The notes: generated from the letters alone by a model not told the origin. A stretch of DNA of 7,592 bases from Firmicutes bacterium UBA1191 (GCA_002310095.1 DBYH01000001.1:1-7592), one strand, 5' to 3'; positions 1 to 5,294 are shown, numbered from the stretch's first letter. Translations and numbers: made by a program.

Positions 1-129
1 ATGGAAATCGGCTGCTACAGAGGAATCAGGCACAGAAGAGGTCTGCCTGTCAGAGGACAGAAGACTAAGACTAATGCCAGAACCCGCAAGGGTCCTAAGA
101 AGACTGTAGGCAGGAAGAAGAAGGGATAA
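1..129 (+). CDS. rpsM: 30S ribosomal protein S13, C-terminal part (5' end outside window)
   Basis: The first 42 codons read in frame 1 and end in TAA at 127-129. They encode the basic tail of S13: a CYRGIRHRRGLPVRGQ segment, then TKTNARTRKGPKK and a final lysine-rich stretch. This is the well conserved tail by which S13, a protein of the small-subunit head, reaches toward the tRNAs and the intersubunit bridges. The ATG at position 1 is an internal methionine, since the N-terminal two thirds of S13 lies upstream of the window. The stop sits 14 bases before rpsK and overlaps that gene's ribosome binding site, as expected for tightly packed ribosomal genes. Identification is secure; only the length is unknown. 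Confidence 0.96.
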   Translation: MEIGCYRGIRHRRGLPVRGQKTKTNARTRKGPKKTVGRKKKG

Positions 130-143
130 GGAGGTAGATCGAT

Positions 144-542
144 ATGGCAAAAGCTGCTAAGAAAGCTGTCAGAAAAAAGAGAAAAGAACGTAAGAACGTT
201 GAAAAAGGCCAGGCACATATCCAGGCTACCTTTAACAATACACTCGTTACCCTGACCGACATGGCAGGTAACGCGCTTTCATGGTCCAGCGCAGGTTCCC
301 TGGGCTTCAGAGGATCAAGAAAGTCGACGCCGTTCGCCGCGCAGTCCGCTGCTGAAGAGGCAGCCAAGGGCGCGATGGAGCACGGCCTCAAGACCGTTGA
401 AGTTTACGTAAAGGGTCCGGGATCCGGAAGAGAAGCCGCTATAAGAGCGCTGCAGACTGCCGGTCTCGAAATCACCATGATCAAGGATATCACACCGATT
501 CCTCACAATGGCTGCAGACCGCCTAAGCGTAGAAGAGTCTGA
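144..542 (+). CDS. rpsK: 30S ribosomal protein S11
   Basis: The 132-residue product has full S11 length. S11 lies on the platform of the 30S subunit, near the mRNA exit and the 16S rRNA 3' end. Visible signatures are a lysine/arginine-rich N-terminus (residues 1-20), the core AHIQATFNNTLVTLTD (about 24-39), the GFRGSRKSTPFAAQ segment (about 54-67), VKGPGSGREAAIRAL (about 89-103) and the C-terminal HNGCRPPKRRRV. The Asn122-Gly123 pair is at the site that forms isoaspartate in E. coli S11. The start is the ATG nine bases after a strong AAGGAGG (128-134). The gene ends in TGA immediately followed by TAG, 20 bases before rpsD. No anomalies are seen. Confidence 0.98.
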   Translation: MAKAAKKAVRKKRKERKNVEKGQAHIQATFNNTLVTLTDMAGNALSWSSAGSLGFRGSRKSTPFAAQSAAEEAAKGAMEHGLKTVEVYVKGPGSGREAAIRALQTAGLEITMIKDITPIPHNGCRPPKRRRV

Positions 543-562
543 TAGAAGGGAGGAATATAGAA

Positions 563-1150
563 ATGTCAGTAAACAGAGATCCGATCCTGAAGAGATGCAG
601 ATCCCTTCAGATAGACCCTAGCCACATGGGAATCTTCAAGGAATCAAGAAGGACTCCCGCCAGAAGCACCAGGAAGATGAGCGAATACGGACTTCAGCTC
701 CGTGAGAAGCAGAGGGCCAAGTTCATCTACGGCGTACAGGAAAAGCAGTTCAGAAACACATTCGACAAGGCTGCCAAGAAGAAGGGCATCACCGGTGAAA
801 ACCTGCTCATCATGCTTGAGAAGCGCCTCGACAATGTCGTTTACAGAATGGGTCTGGCAATGACCAGAAGAGAAGCACGCCAGCTGGTCGTACACGCACA
901 CTTCACAGTCAATGGCAAGAAGGTAAACATTCCTTCATATCAGGTCAAGCCTGGAGATGTCATCAAGGTTAAGGCTAAAAGCGCAAGCTCCCCGAAATTC
1001 CAGGAGATCAAGGACATGACAGTAGGAGTTCCTGAGTGGCTGTCAGTTGACAGAGACAAGCTCGAGGGAACAGTACTGGCTGATCCAACAAGAGAACAGA
1101 TCGACACACCTGTCGAAGAGCATCTGATCGTCGAATTGTACTCCAAGTAA
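563..1150 (+). CDS. rpsD: 30S ribosomal protein S4, zinc-free form
   Basis: The 195-residue product is S4, a primary 16S rRNA-binding assembly protein located on the body of the 30S subunit near the mRNA entry. Seen: N-terminal PILKRCRSL (7-15), the KMSEYGLQLREKQRAKFIYG block (about 38-57), and an S4 RNA-binding domain (about 88-136) with RLDNVVYRMG, TRREARQLV and VNGKKVNIPSY. The ending, LIVELYSK, is standard. Only one cysteine (Cys12) is present in the N-terminal segment, where zinc-binding S4 proteins have four, so this is the cysteine-poor form. The ATG follows a good AAGGGAGG (546-553). In several bacteria S4 controls its own operon by translational feedback; any leader for that would be upstream of the window or in rpsM. 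Confidence 0.98.
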   Translation: MSVNRDPILKRCRSLQIDPSHMGIFKESRRTPARSTRKMSEYGLQLREKQRAKFIYGVQEKQFRNTFDKAAKKKGITGENLLIMLEKRLDNVVYRMGLAMTRREARQLVVHAHFTVNGKKVNIPSYQVKPGDVIKVKAKSASSPKFQEIKDMTVGVPEWLSVDRDKLEGTVLADPTREQIDTPVEEHLIVELYSK

Positions 1151-1232
1151 TAACTCCGGCAGACAAACAGAGTTTTGCAACTGGAGAGAGGTTTCTTGGA
1201 TAATGAATTGAATAAAGTTAGGAGGGTTTTGC

Positions 1233-2180
1233 GTGATAGAAATAGAAAAACCAACAATTGAATGTATATATTCAAATGATGACCCGAACTATGGAAAGTT
1301 CGTTGTAGAACCACTCGAAAGAGGATACGGAACGACTCTCGGAAACAGCCTGAGAAGAATCCTGCTCAGCTCACTGCCGGGTGTAGCCGTAACTTCAGTA
1401 AAGATCGACGGAATTCTTCATGAATTCTCAACGATCCCGGGCGTTAAGGAAGACGTCACGGAGATCATCCTCAATCTCAAGAAGCTGGCCATCAAGATGA
1501 CCGGTGAGAACGAGAAGAGAGTTATCATCAACGAAGCAGGACCGAAGGAAGTTACAGCAGCAGACATTCGCGGAGACGCGGATATCGAGATTTTCAACCC
1601 GGAGCTTCACATCGCTACGCTCGATGAGAACACCACGCTGGTAATGGAGATCAACCTCGCGAGAGGCAGAGGCTACGTGCCTGCGGAGAACAACAAGGAT
1701 GAGAGCACTCCTATCTCCGTGATCCCTACGGACTCCATCTACACTCCGGTAAGAAAGTGCAACTTTACTGTTGAGAACACGAGAGTCGGACAGGTAACCG
1801 ACTATGACAAGCTCATCCTGGAGATCTGGACAGACGGTTCAGTAACTCCGAGAGAGGGCGTCTCCATCGGAGCCAAGATCATGCAGGAGCATCTCAACCT
1901 CTTCGTAGGACTGGATGACTCAGCAGAAGGCATGGAGATCATGGTCGAGAAGGAAGAAAACCAGAAGGAAAAGGCACTCGAGATGACTATCGAGGAACTG
2001 GAACTTTCGGTAAGATCCTTCAACTGTCTGAAGAGAGCGGCCATCAACACTGTCGAAGAGCTCACACAGAAGAGCGAAGAAGACATGATGAAGGTCAGAA
2101 ACCTTGGAAAGAAGTCACTGGACGAAGTAAAGAACAAGCTGGAAGAGCTGGGTCTTGGCCTCAGACAGAGTGACGAGTAA
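1233..2180 (+). CDS. rpoA: DNA-directed RNA polymerase subunit alpha
   Basis: The 315-residue product is the alpha subunit, which dimerises to start assembly of core RNA polymerase. The N-terminal domain (about 1-228) carries VEPLERGYGTTLGNSLRRIL (25-44) and DGILHEFSTIPGVKEDVTEI (59-78), the conserved assembly surface. An acidic, lysine-rich linker (about 229-250) leads to the C-terminal domain (about 253-311), with LSVRSFNCLKRA (258-269) and VRNLGKKSLDEVKNKL (288-303). Arg261, Asn264 and Cys265 match E. coli Arg265, Asn268 and Cys269, the surface that binds promoter UP elements and activators. The start is GTG at 1233, chosen because AGGAGG (1220-1225) lies seven bases upstream and the protein then begins in the normal way (IEIEKP). 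The 82-base gap from rpsD shows no clear terminator. Confidence 0.98.
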   Translation: MIEIEKPTIECIYSNDDPNYGKFVVEPLERGYGTTLGNSLRRILLSSLPGVAVTSVKIDGILHEFSTIPGVKEDVTEIILNLKKLAIKMTGENEKRVIINEAGPKEVTAADIRGDADIEIFNPELHIATLDENTTLVMEINLARGRGYVPAENNKDESTPISVIPTDSIYTPVRKCNFTVENTRVGQVTDYDKLILEIWTDGSVTPREGVSIGAKIMQEHLNLFVGLDDSAEGMEIMVEKEENQKEKALEMTIEELELSVRSFNCLKRAAINTVEELTQKSEEDMMKVRNLGKKSLDEVKNKLEELGLGLRQSDE

Positions 2181-2208
2181 TTAACCGTATTAACAGGAGG
2201 ACTTAAGA

Positions 2209-2550
2209 ATGCCAGGATATAGAAAATTAGGCAGAGATTCGGCTCACAGAAAAGCCATGCTGAGAAATCTGGTAACGGACCTTCTCAGAGAGGGCCGCAT
2301 CCAGACAACAGAGCATAGAGCCAAGGAAGCCAGACGCCAGGCAGAGAAGATGATCACGCTGGGCAAGCGCGGCGATCTTCACGCCAGAAGACAGGCCATG
2401 GCTTACATCTATGACGAATCTGTAGTAAGAAAGTTATTCGAGGAGATCGCTCCTAAGTACGCCGACCGTCAGGGAGGCTACACCAGGATCCTCAAGCTGG
2501 GCCCTCGCCAGGGCGACAACGCTGAGGTAGTATTCCTCGAGCTCGTATAG
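2209..2550 (+). CDS. rplQ: 50S ribosomal protein L17
   Basis: The 113-residue product is full-length bacterial L17, a protein at the base of the large subunit around the tunnel exit side. Seen: N-terminal MPGYRKLGRDSAHRKAMLRN (1-20), the REGRIQTTEHRAKEARR region (27-43), ADRQGGYTRILKLGPRQGD (85-103) and the ending EVVFLELV. CAGGAGG (2194-2200) precedes the ATG by eight bases. L17 is the usual last gene of this operon, and here a strong intrinsic terminator begins 43 bases after its stop. In many Firmicutes ECF-transporter genes (ecfA, ecfT) follow; in this genome an XRE regulator does instead. Confidence 0.98.
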   Translation: MPGYRKLGRDSAHRKAMLRNLVTDLLREGRIQTTEHRAKEARRQAEKMITLGKRGDLHARRQAMAYIYDESVVRKLFEEIAPKYADRQGGYTRILKLGPRQGDNAEVVFLELV

Positions 2551-2555
2551 TCGGG

Positions 2556-2579
2556 CAAAACAAAAGCCCCCGAAGGGGC
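2556..2579 (-). terminator. Hairpin with T-run in minus-strand orientation
   Basis: Positions 2566-2570 (GCCCC) pair with 2575-2579 (GGGGC) around a CGAA loop. On the + strand it is flanked by A-runs on both sides, so it is not a + strand terminator. Read on the minus strand, the loop becomes UUCG closed by C-G, the classic extra-stable tetraloop, and the stem is followed by TTTTGTTTT. This is the layout of an intrinsic terminator for transcription coming from the right. No minus-strand gene is seen within the window, so its use is an inference. Confidence 0.55.
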
Positions 2580-2593
2580 AAAAGCAACAAACC

Positions 2594-2619
2594 GGAGCCG
2601 CGGAAACGCGGCTCCTTTT
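2594..2619 (+). terminator. Intrinsic terminator of the ribosomal protein operon
   Basis: A perfect 9-bp stem, GGAGCCGCG (2594-2602) with CGCGGCTCC (2607-2615), encloses a GAAA tetraloop and is followed by TTTT. It lies 43 bases after the rplQ stop. The stem is very GC-rich with a GNRA loop, so it should terminate well despite the short T-run. Confidence 0.9.
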
Positions 2620-2656
2620 AATGTTTGAAATCTTAGATAAACGGCCGAAATAGCAC

Positions 2657-2685
2657 TTGCATCTTTCCTGCCTTTGCAGTATACT
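2657..2685 (+). promoter_or_regulatory. Probable sigma-A promoter of the XRE gene
   Basis: A -35-like TTGCAT (2657-2662) and a -10-like TATACT (2680-2685, five of six consensus bases) are separated by exactly 17 bases. The -35 matches the consensus only in its first three bases. It is placed after the operon terminator and about 44 bases before the start codon at 2729, as needed to transcribe the XRE gene on its own. A TTGCA pentamer occurs in the -35 and again at 2674-2678, which might be part of an operator, but that is speculative. Confidence 0.6.
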
Positions 2686-2728
2686 TCTGAACTGTTGAGA
2701 GAAGAGATAAAGAAGGGAGTGATGCGAA

Positions 2729-3046
2729 ATGACCGTTAATTCCCAAAGAACTCCGGTACGTCCGGTATATGTCGCAATCGACATGGAGAAGACTGGAGAA
2801 AAACTGAAGATGATAACCAGAGAAAAAGGATACGATGTCAGGGATCTCATGACCCTGACTGGAATCAGCTCCTCGCAGGCCATATACAAATGGTTCAACG
2901 GGAAGTCGATTCCATCCATTGAGTCACTCATTGTTCTGAGCGACGCTCTGGACACAGAAATCACCGAACTCCTCGTCATTGACGGGGATTTTCATTTTTT
3001 TGCATGCAACTGCTGGTTGAATGACAGCGCGTCCGGGAAGAGTTAG
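2729..3046 (+). CDS. XRE-family helix-turn-helix DNA-binding protein
   Basis: The 105-residue product is a small single-domain regulator. The helix-turn-helix lies at about residues 22-83: TGEKLKMITREKGYDVRDL, then the turn TGISSS and the probable recognition helix SQAIYKWFNGKSIPS (49-63), then SLIVLSDALDTEITELLVI. The pattern SxQAIYKW.NGKS.PSI is typical of a Cro/C1-type group common in Clostridia chromosomes. Residues 1-20 form a short lead without recognisable motif. The tail after residue 84 (GDFHFFACNCW...) is unlike the domain and its DNA forms a terminator-like hairpin. The start is preceded by GGGAG (2715-2719). An ATG at 2722 is out of frame and stops after five codons. The target is unknown; autoregulation is usual in the family but not shown here. 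Confidence 0.85.
   Translation: MTVNSQRTPVRPVYVAIDMEKTGEKLKMITREKGYDVRDLMTLTGISSSQAIYKWFNGKSIPSIESLIVLSDALDTEITELLVIDGDFHFFACNCWLNDSASGKS
2970..3001 (+). terminator. Terminator-like hairpin inside the XRE coding region
   Basis: TCCTCGTC (2970-2977) pairs with GACGGGGA (2981-2987 plus A2988) over eight base pairs, one of them G-U, with an ATT loop. It is followed by TTTTCA and a run of seven T at 2995-3001. This has all parts of an intrinsic terminator, but it lies about 45 bases before the XRE stop codon. It may end most XRE transcripts before their stop codon, or lower read-through into the next gene. The T-run also encodes Phe codons, so chance is possible. Confidence 0.5.
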
Positions 3047-3125
3047 TATGAATTCAGAAGGGGAATCAGATAAATTCAAAAGTAATTACAGATATACATA
3101 CAGATAAAAAACAGGAGGTAAGACT

Positions 3126-3635
3126 ATGGTTATAATGACATCCGCCGAAGCGGCGAAAGAACTGAGAAGGCTGAATGACCTGCACTATGCGCTTATTAAT
3201 AGAGAAAACAAGTCGTCTGTATTCACGGCGGCTATCCAGGAAAAAGTAGATGACGCGAGACCTGAATATGATTTTCAGGCGACGCAGGAAGAGCTTGAAA
3301 TGCTGGAGGGAAAGATACGCAAAATCAAGCACGCCATCAACCGTTTCAACCTTACGCAGGAAGTGCCTGGTTTTGGCATGACCATAGACCAGATGCTCGT
3401 TTACATACCCCAGCTGACTGAAAGAAAGAGGAAGCTTGGGGTCATGCGCGGCAGACTGCCCAAGGAACGCATAGACGCGTACAACCGCGCTTCCAATATT
3501 GTGGAGTACGAATACAGCAACTATGACATTCAGGAGGCGGAAGCCGCGTTTGCGCGCGCGGCCGATGAACTGGCAAAGGCACAGAACGCCCTTGACGTCA
3601 TAAACTCCACAGTCACATTTGAGGTGGATATTTAA
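3126..3635 (+). CDS. Conserved-type helical protein of unknown function
   Basis: I do not assign a function to this 169-residue protein. It has no signal peptide or membrane segment and is rich in Glu, Lys, Arg and Ala. Predicted features by eye: a helical start with AAKELRRLNDLHYAL (about 9-23), a central charged helix QEELEMLEGKIRKIKHAINRFN (about 54-75), a less helical part containing GFGMTIDQMLVYIPQLTERKRKL (83-105), then EYEYSNYDIQEAEAAFARAADELAKAQNALDVIN (about 127-160), which looks like a coiled coil. The layout, a helix ending near an INRxN motif, a TxxxxL segment and a final helix ending in a LDxxN motif, recalls the DIP1984 (septicolysin-like) family, but this is a weak by-eye match. 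CAGGAGGT (3112-3119) gives the ATG at 3126 ideal spacing; a second ATG at 3135 is less well placed. No clear promoter lies in the 79 bases upstream, so it may depend on the XRE promoter. Confidence 0.75.
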   Translation: MVIMTSAEAAKELRRLNDLHYALINRENKSSVFTAAIQEKVDDARPEYDFQATQEELEMLEGKIRKIKHAINRFNLTQEVPGFGMTIDQMLVYIPQLTERKRKLGVMRGRLPKERIDAYNRASNIVEYEYSNYDIQEAEAAFARAADELAKAQNALDVINSTVTFEVDI

Positions 3636-3646
3636 TCATTAAACCG

Positions 3647-3670
3647 GGCCGGGCAGCGGGCTGTCCGGCC
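3647..3670. terminator. Strong GC-rich hairpin after the hypothetical gene
   Basis: GGCCGGGCAG (3647-3656) pairs with CTGTCCGGCC (3661-3670) over ten base pairs, with one G-U, around a CGGG loop. It starts 11 bases after the stop of the preceding gene. The + strand continues with GAAAACC, not a T-run, so it is not a standard intrinsic terminator; it could protect the 3' end or terminate weakly. On the minus strand a short TTT follows after CGG, which is also weak. Confidence 0.45.
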
Positions 3671-3781
3671 GAAAACCTGATACGCGTGAACCGGTTAGAG
3701 CAATGTATTAAGTGATCCGATGATGTTTCACGCACTGTTCAACGAAAACGTAAATGTATTCCGTTATTTACTGGTTATAGG

Positions 3782-3823
3782 TCAAGGTTCAAGGTATATT
3801 ACAGCTATCAGCCAAAAGCCAAA
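3782..3823. repeat. Two tandem heptamer duplications
   Basis: TCAAGGT occurs twice head to tail at 3782-3795, and AGCCAAA occurs twice head to tail at 3810-3823. Both repeats are perfect and of the same period, and they lie about 100 bases upstream of the purE promoter. They could be regulator half-sites or simple replication-slippage products. Confidence 0.6.
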
Positions 3824-3836
3824 GTAACGGTATCCT

Positions 3837-3877
3837 GCAGATGAGGTTCGGTTTCAATCTGCTTCGATCTGCCCCTC
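3837..3877 (+). other. Possible pair of mutually exclusive hairpins
   Basis: GCAGAT (3837-3842) can pair with ATCTGC at 3857-3862 or with the second copy at 3867-3872. GAGG (3843-3846) can also pair with CCTC (3874-3877), though not nested with the second pairing. Such competing pairings resemble an attenuator, but no T-run follows, and the likely purE transcription start is downstream. Treat as weak. Confidence 0.25.
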
Positions 3878-3901
3878 GCACGCGCAAAAAAACATAGATA
3901 A

Positions 3902-3951
3902 TCACCTGCCTCCCGTGATATAATATTGATGTATTTTTGAAAGGCAGGTGA
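3902..3951. promoter_or_regulatory. 10-bp inverted repeat around the purE promoter and ribosome binding site
   Basis: TCACCTGCCT (3902-3911) and AGGCAGGTGA (3942-3951) are perfect reverse complements separated by 30 bases. The left arm is upstream of the -10 element and the right arm contains the purE Shine-Dalgarno AGGTG. As DNA it could bind a dimeric regulator at two sites 40 bp apart, nearly four helical turns. As RNA it could only form in transcripts started further upstream, where it would hide the ribosome binding site. Which of these applies is not decidable from sequence alone. Confidence 0.6.
3916..3924 (+). promoter_or_regulatory. Extended -10 promoter of the purine operon
   Basis: TG (3916-3917), one base, then a perfect TATAAT (3919-3924) make an extended -10 element. 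The region 16-18 bases upstream (around AGATAA/GATAAT) is a poor -35, which extended -10 promoters tolerate. Transcription would start near 3931-3932, giving a short leader of about 25 bases to the purE ATG. Confidence 0.75.
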
Positions 3952-3956
3952 CGCGT

Positions 3957-4445
3957 ATGAGAAGGGTCGGAATCGTAATGGGTTCGGACAGCGATATGCC
4001 TATCGCGCAGAAGGCAATTGACAGACTAGAAGAATACGGAATCCCTTACGAAGTACACATCTACTCGGCTCACAGAACCCCGCAGCACGCGAAGATGTTC
4101 GCGGCGGAAGCGGAGGCGAACGGCTTCGGGGTCATAATAGCGCTGGCAGGAAAAGCGGCCCATCTGGCAGGGGCTCTGGCAGCGAACACAACTCTGCCTG
4201 TAATCGGGGTGCCGGTAAAATCATCAGCCCTCGACGGTATGGATGCGCTCCTGTCGACAGTTCAGATGCCTTCAGGAATACCTGTAGCAACGGTGGCCAT
4301 AGACGGCGCGGCCAACGCCGCGATCCTTGCGGCCCAGATACTCGCGGTCGAAGACAGAGACCTTGCGGCAAAAATTAAAAAGGAAAGAAAAGCAGCAGCT
4401 GAAGCGGTCCTTAAGAAGGACGCGGCGCTGAACAGGGCGGAATAA
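3957..4445 (+). CDS. purE: N5-carboxyaminoimidazole ribonucleotide mutase (PurE)
   Basis: From the ATG the product has 162 residues, normal for bacterial class I PurE, which converts N5-CAIR to 4-carboxy-AIR in de novo purine synthesis. Seen: the phosphate-binding loop MGSDSD (8-13), SAHRTP (37-42) with the catalytic-type His39, the loop AGKAAHLAG (64-72), PVIGVPV (81-87) and LLSTVQMPSGIPVATVAI (98-115). The usual class I loop reads AGGAAHLPG, so Gly-to-Lys and Pro-to-Ala changes are present; I recall similar loops in other Clostridia. The C-terminus is an Ala/Lys-rich helix. I chose ATG 3957 over the in-frame GTG 3948 because AGGTG (3946-3950) lies six bases upstream of the ATG and overlaps that GTG. 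No purK is seen in the window, so whether the substrate comes from a PurK elsewhere is open. Confidence 0.95.
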   Translation: MRRVGIVMGSDSDMPIAQKAIDRLEEYGIPYEVHIYSAHRTPQHAKMFAAEAEANGFGVIIALAGKAAHLAGALAANTTLPVIGVPVKSSALDGMDALLSTVQMPSGIPVATVAIDGAANAAILAAQILAVEDRDLAAKIKKERKAAAEAVLKKDAALNRAE

Positions 4446-4556
4446 AACTGCCCGTCAGCGGACGAGGCTGCTGCCTTGTTTTTCATAAAGACCGGCGCAG
4501 TTCCGGCACATCAACACGTTTTAAATAATCAGTTATATAAATCACAGGAGGGAAAC

Positions 4557-5243
4557 ATGGAAAAATTAGTTTACACGGGAAAGACAAAGAACGTATTCGC
4601 GCTGGACAACGGCAACTATCTGCTCAAGTTCAAGGATGATGTAACGGGCAAGGACGGAGTCTTCGATCCGGGCATGAACCAGGTCGGACTCACTATCGAG
4701 GGAGTCGGCGACGTCAACCTGAGAATGTCCATCTACTACTTCGAGAAGATCAACGCCGCGGGCATCAGGACCCACTACGTAAGCGCTGACCTGGACAACA
4801 CCACCATGGAAGTCAAGCCGGCGACTGTATTCGGCAACGGCCTCGAGGTAATCTGCAGACACAAGGCGGTAGGTTCATTCTTCAGAAGATACGGCGAGTA
4901 CATCGAAGAAGGAGCAGACCTTCCGGCCTACGTCGAGACGACTTTTAAGAACGACGAGAAGGAAGACCCGCTCGTAACAAAGGACGGCCTCATCGTTCTG
5001 GGAATTATGACCGACGAGCAGTACGAAGACCTGAAGCAGATGACTCAGCAGATCACTCAGATCGTAGCTGACGACATGAAGGAGAGAGGTCTTGAGCTCT
5101 ACGACATCAAGTTCGAGTTCGGATATGACAAGGACGGCAAGGTAATGCTCATCGATGAGATCGCTTCAGGCAACATGAGAGTCTACAAGGACGGCGAATA
5201 CATCGAGCCGCTGAAGCTTTCAGAGCTGTTCTTCGCGGAATAA
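4557..5243 (+). CDS. purC: Phosphoribosylaminoimidazole-succinocarboxamide synthase (SAICAR synthetase), Clostridia-type
   Basis: The 228-residue product joins CAIR with aspartate, using ATP, to give SAICAR. Seen: YTGKTKNVF (6-14), FKDDVTGKDGV (25-35), GIRTHYV (69-75), LEVICRHKAVGSFFRRYG (96-113), EKEDPLV (134-140) and the C-terminal block LYDIKFEFG (181-189) followed by LIDEIASGNMRVY (198-210). Canonical PurC has DDATAFNG and DEISPDTCRLW at the second and last of these, so this is a divergent form that I recognise from Clostridia. The order of motifs and length still fit PurC. The start is ATG 4557, five bases after AGGAGGG (4546-4552); the reading frame extends back to a TTG at 4476, but that lacks a ribosome binding site and would add 27 unconserved residues. 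It follows purE by 111 bases without a clear terminator. Confidence 0.93.
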   Translation: MEKLVYTGKTKNVFALDNGNYLLKFKDDVTGKDGVFDPGMNQVGLTIEGVGDVNLRMSIYYFEKINAAGIRTHYVSADLDNTTMEVKPATVFGNGLEVICRHKAVGSFFRRYGEYIEEGADLPAYVETTFKNDEKEDPLVTKDGLIVLGIMTDEQYEDLKQMTQQITQIVADDMKERGLELYDIKFEFGYDKDGKVMLIDEIASGNMRVYKDGEYIEPLKLSELFFAE

Positions 5244-5264
5244 GAATATTGCAAAAGCAACCCG

Positions 5265-5287
5265 ACCTTTGTTGTAAACAGAAAGGT
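5265..5287 (+). promoter_or_regulatory. Hairpin covering the ribosome binding site of the cyclohydrolase gene
   Basis: ACCTTT (5265-5270) pairs with AAAGGT (5282-5287), and GTT (5271-5273) can stack on it by pairing with AAC (5277-5279), leaving a GTA loop and an AG bulge. The right arm contains the Shine-Dalgarno AAAGG, eight or nine bases before the ATG at 5295. The stem is AU-rich and modest, so it may only lower translation or be chance. Confidence 0.35.
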
Positions 5288-5294
5288 AACAGAA

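Larger units (their letters stand above)
3636..3956. other. Intergenic region before the purine operon
   Basis: This stretch of about 320 bases has no credible gene. It holds, in order: a strong GC-rich hairpin right after the preceding stop, two tandem heptamer repeats, a segment in which one arm can pair with either of two copies of ATCTGC, an extended -10 promoter, and a 10-bp inverted repeat around that promoter. I looked for a purine riboswitch core, a THF riboswitch core and a PurR-type PurBox and did not see a convincing one by eye. Confidence 0.7.

Noticed and set aside
1151..1232. Regulatory hairpin between rpsD and rpoA
   Set aside because: Only short complementary pieces such as AACTC/GAGTT are present, with no stable stem or T-run.
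2434..2979. 181-codon minus-strand reading frame across the L17 end and the XRE gene
   Set aside because: It runs through the operon terminator and two well supported + strand genes, and the translation has no recognisable domain.
3048..3107. 19-codon reading frame starting at ATG 3048
   Set aside because: It is short, of low complexity (NYRYTYR end), and has only a weak GGAAG upstream; no support for a real peptide.
3671..3947. Purine, PRPP or THF riboswitch before purE
   Set aside because: I did not find the conserved cores by eye, and the likely transcription start near 3931 leaves only a short leader. A covariance-model search would settle it.
3948..3956. GTG 3948 as purE start
   Set aside because: It overlaps the AGGTG ribosome binding site that serves ATG 3957, and PurE proteins begin close to the VGIVMGSDSD motif.
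4476..4556. Upstream extension of purC from TTG 4476
   Set aside because: There is no ribosome binding site before TTG 4476, the extra residues match nothing in PurC, and ATG 4557 has an ideal AGGAGGG.
4446..4556. Terminator or separate promoter between purE and purC
   Set aside because: Only short imperfect stems (for example CGTC/GACG at 4453-4464) and AT-rich patches without a properly spaced -35 are seen; TATAAA at 4536-4541 would start transcription inside the ribosome binding site.
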